Assembly (NCBI GenBank): GCA_955652345.1
Contig: CATPBV010000089.1
Span: 1-32,683 of the forward strand
Direction: 5' to 3'
Length of the DNA stretch: 32,683 nt
Source: an uncultured Solirubrobacteraceae bacterium
GTDB lineage: Bacteria > Actinomycetota > Thermoleophilia > Solirubrobacterales > Solirubrobacteraceae
A program made the position numbers and the translations under genes. Shown here piece after piece: positions 9,025 to 16,917 of the stretch (positions are counted from its first letter, which is position 1; each line of letters starts with the position of its first letter). The notes beneath the pieces were generated by a model. The model made no database searches. It saw only the letters and a program-made list of their open reading frames with translations, and was not told the DNA's origin.

Positions 9025-9629
9025 TGAGCGCCGAGCGGCGGCTTTCAGTTCTGGTCGTCGACGACCACGAGGTGGTGCACTGGGGCTTCCGCGTGCTCCT
9101 GGGCGAGCAGGCATGGGTTGAGCGCTGTCTCGCGGCCCGGACCGGAGCCGAGGCGCTCGAGCTGGTCCGCAGCTTCGAACCCGACGTCGCCTTGGTCGAC
9201 CTGTTCCTCGCGGGCGAATCGGGCGCCGAGCTGTGCGAATCGATCCGGAAGGCGTCGCCGTCGACCCGGGTACTGTTGATCTCGGGCGCGGGGAGGATGT
9301 CGCCGGCGGCCGCGCGGGCCGCCGGCGCGTCGGGATTCGTCTCCAAGGACGCCGGCGCCGCCGAGGTCGCGATGGCGGTCCGCCGGGTGGGGATGGGGAT
9401 GACCACGTTCGCGCCCAAGGCCGACCAGCCGTCGCCGCTTCTGTCCGAGCGGGAGCGGGAGGTGCTCGAGCTGATCGCCGCCGGCTCGACCAATCGCGAG
9501 ATCGCCGAGCGGCTGTACCTGTCTCCGCACACGGTCAAGGAGCACACGAGCGCGCTGTACCGCAAGCTGAACTCGCGCAACCGCGCTGAGGCCGTGCAAC
9601 GGGCGCAGCGAATCGGCCTGCTTGAGTAG
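9021..9629 (+). CDS. LuxR/NarL-family response regulator
   Basis: Receiver (VLVVDDHEVVHWGFR, DVALVDLFL, FVSKDAG) plus HTH (LSEREREVLELIAAGSTNREIAERLYLSPHTVKEHTSALYRKL). ATGA overlap with the kinase. Confidence 0.95.
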   Translation: MMSAERRLSVLVVDDHEVVHWGFRVLLGEQAWVERCLAARTGAEALELVRSFEPDVALVDLFLAGESGAELCESIRKASPSTRVLLISGAGRMSPAAARAAGASGFVSKDAGAAEVAMAVRRVGMGMTTFAPKADQPSPLLSEREREVLELIAAGSTNREIAERLYLSPHTVKEHTSALYRKLNSRNRAEAVQRAQRIGLLE

Positions 9630-9659
9630 CCTCCGGCCCTCAAACCAGAAAGGGGCACG

Positions 9660-10415
9660 ATGCCGAACGCATTGTCGGAAATGGACGAGCACCTGCTCGA
9701 AGAGTCGGAGTGGGACTTCTCGGACCTGCGCGCGCTCTACATCAACTGTTCTCTGAAGCGCTCGCCCGAGGTTTCCCACACCCAGGGGCTCGGCGACCGC
9801 TCGATCGCGATCATGGAGCGACTCGGCGTGTCGGTGAAGTCGATTCGCGCGATCGACCACGAGATCGCGACCGGCATCTACCCGGACATGACCGAGCATG
9901 GGTGGGAGCGCGACGAGTGGCCCGCGATCTACGAGGACGTGCTCGCGTCCGACATCCTCGTGCTGCTCGCGCCGATTTGGCTCGGCGAGAAGTCCTCGGT
10001 CTGCACGAAGGTGATCGAGCGGCTGTACGGGAACAGTCACCTGCTGAACGAGGCCGGCCAGTACGCCTACTACGGGCGCGTCGGCGGATGCATCATCACC
10101 GGCAACGAGGATGGCGCCAAGCACTGCGCGATGAACATCCTCTATTCACTCCAGCACCTCGGCTACGCGATCCCGCCGCAGGCCGATTCCGGGTGGTTGG
10201 GGGAAGCGGGGCCAGGGCCCAGCTACCTCGATCCCGGCTCAGGTGGCCCCGAGAACGACTTCACGAACCGAAATACGACGTTCCTCACCTGGAATCTGCT
10301 CCATCTCGCCCGGATGCTCAAGGACGCTGGAGGGTTCCCGGCACATGGGAACCAACGAGCGTTGTGGGACGCGGGCTGCCGCTTCGAATACGACAACCCC
10401 GAGCATCGGGTGTAG
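9660..10415 (+). CDS. NAD(P)H-dependent FMN reductase-like flavodoxin-fold protein
   Basis: LRALYINCSLKRSPEVSHTQGL and ASDILVLLAPIWLGEKSS match the flavodoxin-like reductase pattern. SD-like AAAGGGG precedes the ATG. Confidence 0.82.
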   Translation: MPNALSEMDEHLLEESEWDFSDLRALYINCSLKRSPEVSHTQGLGDRSIAIMERLGVSVKSIRAIDHEIATGIYPDMTEHGWERDEWPAIYEDVLASDILVLLAPIWLGEKSSVCTKVIERLYGNSHLLNEAGQYAYYGRVGGCIITGNEDGAKHCAMNILYSLQHLGYAIPPQADSGWLGEAGPGPSYLDPGSGGPENDFTNRNTTFLTWNLLHLARMLKDAGGFPAHGNQRALWDAGCRFEYDNPEHRV

Positions 10416-10434
10416 GGAGAAAAATGGACCAGCC

Positions 10435-12387
10435 CTAGATGAGGTCAGGATCGCACATGACTTCGACCAGCGCCGGCCCTCGATAAGCGGCGGCTTCCCC
10501 GAGCGCCTCGTCGAGCTGCTCCGGTCGCTTCACCCGGATCCCCAAGGCCCCGCAGATCTCCGCGTACTTGGAGAAGTCGGGGTTGTGCAGCGACGTCTGC
10601 CAGACGTCCCAATCGCCGGCGCGCTGCTCCTTCGAGATCTTGCCGAGCTGGCCGTTGTTGAGTAGCACGTGGGTGATATTCATGCGGTGCTTAACGGCTG
10701 TCAGTACCTCCGCCATGTACTGGGCGAAGCCGCCGTCGCCCGTGACCGCGTAGATCGGCCGCTCCGGGGACGCCGCCCACGCACCGATCGCCGCCGGGTA
10801 GCCGAACCCGATCGACCCGAGGTACCCGGACATCAGCACCGACTGGCTCCCGCGGCACTCGAAGTAGCGGCCGAACGAGTATGCGTGGTTGCCGACATCG
10901 ACCGCGATCACGGCATCCTCAGGCACGTGCCGGCCGAGCGCCGCGAACACAGCCGCCGAGCTGACCCCGCATCCCCGGTCGTCCCGTGCCCGGCTTGCCT
11001 TCTCGGCCCGCCAGATCGCCCAGCGCTCGGCGACCTCGACCCGCTGGTCGACGCGATCCATCGGCGGGTCGCCGAGGAGCGAACAGAAGCGCTCGAGCAC
11101 GACGCCGATCTCACCCCACACCGGCACCGTCACGGGATGGAACTTGCCGAGCTGAAGCGGATCGACGTCGACCTGGATGATCGGCTTGCCCGCATAGATG
11201 CCGGTGTGGTTCGAGAACGAGGCGCCGAGCACCACGAGCAGGTCGGACTCGTTCATCAGCCAGCTCGCCACCGGCGTGCCGCTGCGTCCGAGGACGCCGC
11301 ACGCGAGCGGGTGGTCGTCGGGGATCTGGCCCTTGGCCTTGAAGGTGGTGATGACCGGCGCGTCCAGCCGTTCCGCGAACGAGATCGCCTCGTCACGGTG
11401 AAAGCGCGCACCGTGGCCGAGGATCAGCACCGGTCGCTTCGCCGCCGCGAGAAGCTCGACGGCCCGCGCTACCGCGTCGTCGGGCGGCGAGATCTCGAGC
11501 GATGTGATCCTGCCCTCGGGCCCCGAAGCCTCACCCGCCGCCGGCAGCGTCTGGACCTCGTCCGGGAAGATCAGGTGTGCGGGGCCCTGCTGGAGGATCG
11601 CGTGCTTACAGGCGAGCGTCATCAGCTCGGCGTGCTTGGAGCTCTCGAGCACCGTCTGCGTCCAGCGCGCAACCTTGCCGAACGCCGCTGAGAGATCGAC
11701 CTCCTGGAAGGCGCCCGGGCCGAGCACCTGGGTGTCGACCTGTCCGGTCAGGGCGATCACGGGCGCGCGGTCGACGTTGGCGTCCCACAGCCCGGTCAGC
11801 AGGTTGGTGGCCCCGGGACCCGCGATCGTCAGGCAAGCGGCGGGACGCCCGGTCAGCTTGCCGTACGCGGAGGCGGCGAACGCCGCGGCTCCCTCATGGC
11901 GAATCCCGATGTACGTAAGCGCACCCGCCTCCTCCTGGCGCCGGAGCGCGTCGGCGAGGCCGAGGTTCGAGTGGCCGACCATCCCGAACACATGCCTGAC
12001 GCCCCAATTCACCATCGTCTGCGCCATCACGTCGCTGACCGTCGTGGCGTGCGGCCGGTCGGGCTCGACGCCGACGTAGATGCCGTCCTCGCGGATGTCG
12101 ATCGGGAAGGTGGGGACGCTGTCGCCGAACGGTGAGCTCCCGTCCAGCGGGCAGTAGTCGTAGCCGTGCCAGGGGCAGCGCAGCATCCCCTTCTCGATCG
12201 AGCCCTCGCCGAGCGGCCCGCCCTGATGCGGGCAGCGGTTCGAGAGCGCCGCGTAGCGGCCGTCGAAGTGGGTCAGCGCGAAGCTGTGCCGCCCGGCGGT
12301 CACGGTCTTGACGCGTCCTTCGGGCAGCTCGTCGGCGGCGAGCACGTGGTGCCAGATCAGTCCGTTGCTGGGGCTAGATTGCGACAT
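10435..12387 (-). CDS. Rieske [2Fe-2S] domain fused to ThDP-dependent enzyme (pyruvate oxidase/acetolactate synthase-like)
   Basis: N-terminal Rieske motif CPH-x16-CPWH (NRCPHQGGPLGEGSIEKGMLRCPWHGYDYC); ThDP catalytic Glu region GIRHEGAAAFAASAY; ThDP motif GDGGFAQYMAEVLTAVKHRMNITHVLLNN, all in one uninterrupted frame. ATG 12387 preferred over 12444, which would overlap the divergent antiporter. Confidence 0.9.
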   Translation of the reverse strand: MSQSSPSNGLIWHHVLAADELPEGRVKTVTAGRHSFALTHFDGRYAALSNRCPHQGGPLGEGSIEKGMLRCPWHGYDYCPLDGSSPFGDSVPTFPIDIREDGIYVGVEPDRPHATTVSDVMAQTMVNWGVRHVFGMVGHSNLGLADALRRQEEAGALTYIGIRHEGAAAFAASAYGKLTGRPAACLTIAGPGATNLLTGLWDANVDRAPVIALTGQVDTQVLGPGAFQEVDLSAAFGKVARWTQTVLESSKHAELMTLACKHAILQQGPAHLIFPDEVQTLPAAGEASGPEGRITSLEISPPDDAVARAVELLAAAKRPVLILGHGARFHRDEAISFAERLDAPVITTFKAKGQIPDDHPLACGVLGRSGTPVASWLMNESDLLVVLGASFSNHTGIYAGKPIIQVDVDPLQLGKFHPVTVPVWGEIGVVLERFCSLLGDPPMDRVDQRVEVAERWAIWRAEKASRARDDRGCGVSSAAVFAALGRHVPEDAVIAVDVGNHAYSFGRYFECRGSQSVLMSGYLGSIGFGYPAAIGAWAASPERPIYAVTGDGGFAQYMAEVLTAVKHRMNITHVLLNNGQLGKISKEQRAGDWDVWQTSLHNPDFSKYAEICGALGIRVKRPEQLDEALGEAAAYRGPALVEVMCDPDLI

Positions 12388-12401
12388 TAATAGGCCTGTT
12401 A
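12388..12401. promoter_or_regulatory. Near-perfect palindrome TAATAGGCCTGTTA in divergent intergenic region
   Basis: 12/14 self-complementary, immediately upstream of the Rieske-ThDP start. Confidence 0.3.
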
Positions 12402-12429
12402 GGAAAGCGCGGTCAGACTGGTAATCGGC

Positions 12430-13710
12430 GTGAGCGCCATCCACTTTACGAATCTGTTAATCGTCGTGGCACTCGCGTTCGCGGCCCCGTTCGTGCTGGG
12501 ACTGGCGCCGCGGCTGAGGCTGCCCGCGGTGGTGCTCGAGATCGTCGCCGGGATCGTGGTGGGTCCGTCCGGCCTCGGCTGGGTCAAGATCGATGAGCCG
12601 GTCGAGATTCTCTCGTTGCTGGGGCTCTCGTTCCTGCTGTTCCTCGCGGGGACCGAGATCGACATCCGTCGGCTGAAAGGGCAGACGCTGCGGTTGACGG
12701 CGCTGGGGTACCTCGTGTCGCTGGTGATCGGCGTCGGCGCGGGCCTCGCGTTTCACGCCGCGGGCCTGGTGCGCTCGCCGCTGTTGATCGCGATCGTGCT
12801 CGCTTCGACCTCGCTCGGTGTGATCGTGCCGGTGCTGAAGGACTCGGGCAACGTCACCTCGAGCTTCGGCCAGCTCGTGATTGCGGCCGCGTCGATCGCC
12901 GACTTCGGCGCGATCATCCTGCTGACGCTGTTCTTCTCCGGTCAGCATTCGACCGGCACCGCCGGGAAGCTGATCCTGCTCGGGCTGTTCGCAGCGCTGG
13001 TGGCGGCCGCGGGCCTGGCGATCAAGGGGCTCGAGCGGTCTTTGCGGCTGGGGTCGGTGCTGATCTCCCTACAGGACACGACCGCGCAGATCAGGGTGCG
13101 TGGCGCCTTCGTGCTGCTGGTCGCGTTCGTCGCGCTCGCGGAGCAGGTGGGCTTCGAGACGATTCTCGGCGCGTTCGCCGCCGGGGCGCTCCTGTCCCTG
13201 ATCGACCGCGATGAGGCGATGACGCATCCGCAGCTCCGGCTGAAGCTGGAGGCCGCCGGGTTCGGCTTCTTCATCCCGGTGTTCTTCATCGCGAGCGGCC
13301 TGCGGTTCGATCTGAACGCGCTGTTCTCGAGCGCCTCGACGGTCGCGCGGGTGCCGCTGTTCCTGCTCGCGCTGGTCGCCGTCAGGGCGGTGCCGGCGTT
13401 GCTGTACGGGCGCCTGCTCCCGCGTGGCCAGCAGGTTGCCGCGGGGCTGCTCCAGGCGACCTCGTTGCCGTTTATCGTGACCGCCGCGATGATCGGCCTC
13501 CAGCTCAGGGTCGTCTCGAGCCCGACTGCGGCCGGTCTGATCGCCGCCGGGATGCTGTCGGTGATCCTGTTCCCGCTTGCGGGCCTGGCGATCCTCCGAC
13601 GCGGCGAAGCCGACGATCGCCGCACGACGGCGATGCCCACTCCGGCAACTCCGGTCCTCGGTGTCGAGGACCGCGCGCTGTGCCGGGACGCTCTCGGGAT
13701 GGCGCGGTGA
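12430..13710 (+). CDS. Cation:proton antiporter (Kef/CPA2-like membrane domain)
   Basis: Highly hydrophobic; ARLRLPAVVLEIVAGIVVGPSGLGW-type start and LLFLAGTEIDIRRLKG; no TrkA-like C-terminal domain. GTG start. Confidence 0.88.
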   Translation: MSAIHFTNLLIVVALAFAAPFVLGLAPRLRLPAVVLEIVAGIVVGPSGLGWVKIDEPVEILSLLGLSFLLFLAGTEIDIRRLKGQTLRLTALGYLVSLVIGVGAGLAFHAAGLVRSPLLIAIVLASTSLGVIVPVLKDSGNVTSSFGQLVIAAASIADFGAIILLTLFFSGQHSTGTAGKLILLGLFAALVAAAGLAIKGLERSLRLGSVLISLQDTTAQIRVRGAFVLLVAFVALAEQVGFETILGAFAAGALLSLIDRDEAMTHPQLRLKLEAAGFGFFIPVFFIASGLRFDLNALFSSASTVARVPLFLLALVAVRAVPALLYGRLLPRGQQVAAGLLQATSLPFIVTAAMIGLQLRVVSSPTAAGLIAAGMLSVILFPLAGLAILRRGEADDRRTTAMPTPATPVLGVEDRALCRDALGMAR

Positions 13711-14645
13711 ACAATCCCGGTGCCGAAGCATTCGAGCGGCTCGACGGCCGCTACGAGACGCGGGTGCTGGAGCCATCCCCGCCGGCCGTTGCCGAAGGCC
13801 CATGGTTTGCCGACGATCCAGTCGCCCGCGGCGAGGTTCCCGCCGGGCGGCGGGTCGTTTCGCCGGTGCCTACGGGCGACGTCAGCTGGGAGGAGCTGGC
13901 GGCCGGCGACGAGGGGCTGCGAGAGTGGTGTGCCGAGCGCTGGCTGGCCGGGTTTCGACGGCTCCGGCCTGCTCCGGCCACGCTCGTCGACACCCGGTTG
14001 GGGCTCCATCGCGTCGCCGAGCAGGTGATCTCGCCCGCGCGCCGGCACGCCAACACGAAGATCGCCCTTCGCTACACCCGCGGCGGCTTCGGCACCCCCT
14101 TCTTCGGTGACGACGTGCAGGTGCGAGTGCTTGCCGACGATCTGATCGTCGAGCAGGCGGGCACCGAGCGCAGCGCAAAGATCTCGACGCTCGCGGCGGC
14201 GGCCGAGCACATCGGCCGCAAGCTCCTCCCGGATGACGTCGAGCTGGACGACGAGCCGCTCGAAGTTGATCCAGACGCTTCGCGCTTCCTCGGTGACTGG
14301 TACGGGTTCGCCTGCAACGTGCTCGAGACGCTCCGTGCGCAGGCGGGAGAGGCTGCTGATCCATCGCGCGTCCAGCTGTGGGCCGAGCACTTCGACCTGG
14401 CGGTGGAGCTCGGGCGAGAGGACGCCGGCCAGCGCGCCGGGTACGGCCTCTCGCCGGGAGACGAGCATCACCCGGAGCCGTACGCATATGTCGTCCCGTG
14501 GGTTGCCCCCACCCCTGGCGAGCTGTGGCAGGCAACCGGGTTCCCCGGTGCGGAACTGTCATACGCCGAGTTGCTCGACGCCGCCGATCAGCGGGCGCTC
14601 GTGCTCCAGTTCCTCAGTGAGCGGTTCGCGGCGCTGACCGGGTGA
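13707..14645 (+). CDS. Uncharacterised protein (312 aa)
   Basis: GTG start in GTGA overlap with the antiporter stop. Contains ANTKIALRYTRGGFGTPFFGDDVQVRV and DEHHPEPYAYVVPW. No family recognised. Confidence 0.75.
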   Translation: MNNPGAEAFERLDGRYETRVLEPSPPAVAEGPWFADDPVARGEVPAGRRVVSPVPTGDVSWEELAAGDEGLREWCAERWLAGFRRLRPAPATLVDTRLGLHRVAEQVISPARRHANTKIALRYTRGGFGTPFFGDDVQVRVLADDLIVEQAGTERSAKISTLAAAAEHIGRKLLPDDVELDDEPLEVDPDASRFLGDWYGFACNVLETLRAQAGEAADPSRVQLWAEHFDLAVELGREDAGQRAGYGLSPGDEHHPEPYAYVVPWVAPTPGELWQATGFPGAELSYAELLDAADQRALVLQFLSERFAALTG

Positions 14646-14682
14646 ACTTGCGCGGCCATGCGGCGGCGCCTATCGTGCCGCC

Positions 14683-15579
14683 ATCGCCGATCTCGCCCAA
14701 GCGCTGCGTGGCAAGCGTGTTCTGATCACCGGCCCTGGCCGGGGGATCGGAGCGGCGCTCGCGCTCGAGCTTGCGCGTTACGAGGCGCGTCTCGCACTCG
14801 TCGGTCTGGAGCCTCAGGCGCTGGCCGAGGTGGCCGAGCGCTGCGGCGAAGGAACGTTCGTCGCCGAGTGCGATGTGTCCGACAGTGACCAGATCACCGC
14901 CGCGGTCGATGCCGCGGCGGAGGCGCTTGGCGGCCTCGACGTGGTGGTGGCCAACGCCGGCATCGCGACCGGCGGTCCGCTTCGCTACCAGGACATCCGC
15001 TCGTGGGAGCGGGTGATCGAGATCAACCTGCTCGGCGTGATGTACACCGATCGGGCTGCGCTGCCGCATCTCGAGCGCAGCCGCGGGTACCTGCTGAACG
15101 TTTCGTCGTCGGCCGCTGCGCTGCGTGGGGCTGGGCTGAGCGCGTACTGCGCGGCAAAGGCGGGCGTCGAGGCGCTCAGCGATTGCCTTCGGATCGAGGC
15201 TCGGTCAGCGGGGGTGGCGGTCGGCGTCGCCTACTTCCTGTTCCTCGACACCGACATGGTCAGGGATGGAGAGCGGGAGATGCCGGCTTTTCAGCGCGTC
15301 AAGGACAGCCTGCCCCGGGCGTTGGGGCGCACCTACCCGCTGGCTCCGGCAATCGACCAGCTGGTCGAGGCGATCGAGGGCCGGAAGCGGCGCGTCGCCT
15401 ACCCGAGGTGGGTTCTGCCGCTGTTGTCGCTGCGTCAGCTGTTTGCCTCCACCATCGTGGAGCGCTTCTCGGCTCGGAGCGCCGCGGACGGGATCGAGGA
15501 GTACCGGCAGATCGCCGAGCACGGCGGCGCGGGTGCCGCCTCCGCGAGCGAGCGCACGCGCCAAGTGGCCGGGCTCTAG
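14683..15579 (+). CDS. SDR-family oxidoreductase
   Basis: VLITGPGRGIGAALALELA (TGxxxGxG), VVVANAGIA, YCAAKAGVEAL. Cofactor motif lies upstream of the first ATG/GTG/TTG (GTG 14830); start at ATC 14683 or CTG 14704 is inferred. Confidence 0.75.
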   Translation: MADLAQALRGKRVLITGPGRGIGAALALELARYEARLALVGLEPQALAEVAERCGEGTFVAECDVSDSDQITAAVDAAAEALGGLDVVVANAGIATGGPLRYQDIRSWERVIEINLLGVMYTDRAALPHLERSRGYLLNVSSSAAALRGAGLSAYCAAKAGVEALSDCLRIEARSAGVAVGVAYFLFLDTDMVRDGEREMPAFQRVKDSLPRALGRTYPLAPAIDQLVEAIEGRKRRVAYPRWVLPLLSLRQLFASTIVERFSARSAADGIEEYRQIAEHGGAGAASASERTRQVAGL

Positions 15580-16016
15580 CCGAGTCCCTTCTGGCGTAGC
15601 TCTCGGCTGGCCGAGTCGCTCTTCGGCAGCTCGCCGAGGCCCATGCCCCTTAGAACCGTCGGCGCCTTCGTGAACTGGATCTCGCGGTAGTCGACGACCT
15701 GCACGTTGTTGCCCCACGGGTCGTGAAAGTCGAGGGATCCAGAGGCAGCTACCGGGACGTCGGCCTCGCGCAGGGCCGCGCGCACCGCCTCCTTGTCGTC
15801 GACGACCAGCCCGAAGTGCCTGGCCGAGTCGGGCGGCTGTGATCTTCCGGCGGAGAGCGCGATGAACTGGTCGCCCATGTCGATGAACGCCATGCGCCGT
15901 CCGATCCGGCCCCGCAGCTCGAACTCGAAGAAGCGGCGATACCAGGCGATCGCCTCGTCGATGTCCCCGACTTCGAGGGCGACGTGGTTGATCCCGACGA
16001 GCCGTGCCGCGCTCAT
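15576..16016 (-). CDS. VOC-family (glyoxalase/bleomycin-resistance-like) protein
   Basis: INHVALEVGDIDEAIAWYRRFFEFELRGR ... FHDPWGNNVQVVDY pattern; ATG at 16016. Confidence 0.85.
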   Translation of the reverse strand: MSAARLVGINHVALEVGDIDEAIAWYRRFFEFELRGRIGRRMAFIDMGDQFIALSAGRSQPPDSARHFGLVVDDKEAVRAALREADVPVAASGSLDFHDPWGNNVQVVDYREIQFTKAPTVLRGMGLGELPKSDSASRELRQKGLG

Positions 16017-16831
16017 TCGCCCCTCATCAGCCACTCCATCACGGGCAGCTTGACCGCGTTGGGCAGGTAGCGCGATGCAAGCATCGCGGTCCGCATCGGC
16101 AGGCCGGGAACGACCACGCGCTCCCCGGCTGCGAGGCCCTTGACGCCGGCACGCGCGGCCTGCTCGGCCGAGATCAGGGCTGGGCGGGGAAGAGCCTTCT
16201 CGAACGATTGGCCGCCCTTCACCTGCCACCCGGCCTGATCCCAGAACTCCGTCTTCACGGGGCCCGGGCACAGGGCGGTGACCGTCACTCCCCGGCCGGC
16301 GAGCTCCTGGTGGATCGCCTCGGAGAAGCTGAGCACGTAAGCCTTGGCTGCCGCGTACCCCGCTGAGTAAGGCATCGGCTGCATGCCCGCGGTCGAGGCG
16401 ACGTTCAGGATCGCACCGCGCCCGCGCTTCACCATCGCGGGTACGAATGCCGAGCTCAGCGCGACGACCGCCTCGACCAGCACGCGCACCTGCTGGAGCT
16501 CGCGTTCGGCCGGCGACTCGTGGAAAGGCCCGCCGGTCGCAAACCCCGCGTTGTTGACGAGGATCTCGACGTCGACTCCCAGGTGGGCAATTCGCCCAGG
16601 GAGCCTGGAACGAGAGGCGGCGTTTGCGAGATCGCACGCGAGTGCGTGCGCGCGGATTCCATGAGCGTCGTGAAGCTCTCCGGCGAGCGCGACGAGCCGG
16701 TCCTTTCGGCGCGCCACAAGCACCAGCCCGTGCCCGCGGGCCGCGAGCTCGCGCGCGATCTCGGTCCCGATCCCGGCAGAGGCGCCCGTGACCAGGGCGG
16801 CGGACGAGGGATTTGGGTCCGGGAGGCTCAC
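16013..16831 (-). CDS. SDR-family oxidoreductase
   Basis: VTGASAGIGTEIARELA, NNAGFATGG, YAAAKAYVLSFSE. 4-nt overlap with the VOC gene. Confidence 0.9.
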   Translation of the reverse strand: MSLPDPNPSSAALVTGASAGIGTEIARELAARGHGLVLVARRKDRLVALAGELHDAHGIRAHALACDLANAASRSRLPGRIAHLGVDVEILVNNAGFATGGPFHESPAERELQQVRVLVEAVVALSSAFVPAMVKRGRGAILNVASTAGMQPMPYSAGYAAAKAYVLSFSEAIHQELAGRGVTVTALCPGPVKTEFWDQAGWQVKGGQSFEKALPRPALISAEQAARAGVKGLAAGERVVVPGLPMRTAMLASRYLPNAVKLPVMEWLMRGE

Positions 16832-16850
16832 GCCCTCAATTGGACCACAT

Positions 16851-16866
16851 CCCCCCGAACGGGGGG
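16851..16866. promoter_or_regulatory. Perfect inverted repeat CCCCCC-GAAC-GGGGGG between divergent SDR and fabD
   Basis: 6-bp G/C arms with 4-nt loop in the intergenic region upstream of the FAS-II cluster. Confidence 0.4.
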
Positions 16867-16906
16867 AAGTCCACGATAAGGCTGTATCCCCGCGAGCGCT
16901 CCCGCG

Positions 16907-16912
16907 TACGCT
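16907..16912 (+). promoter_or_regulatory. Candidate -10 element (TACGCT) of the fabD operon, leaderless arrangement
   Basis: TACGCT-GGGTG-ATG(16918). Confidence 0.45.
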
Positions 16913-16917
16913 GGGTG

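Noticed and set aside
9045-10124. 359-aa minus-strand ORF antisense to the response regulator and reductase
   Set aside because: Shadow ORF caused by high GC; no recognisable motifs.
12942-14471. 509-aa minus-strand ORF antisense to the antiporter and hypothetical gene
   Set aside because: Low-complexity Arg/Ser/Pro-rich translation typical of GC-rich antisense frames; overlaps two well-supported plus-strand genes.
16017-16637. Upstream extension of the VOC ORF (353 aa), possible SDR-VOC fusion
   Set aside because: Extension is an out-of-frame reading of the minus-strand SDR; VOC starts at ATG 16016 with an ATGA overlap.
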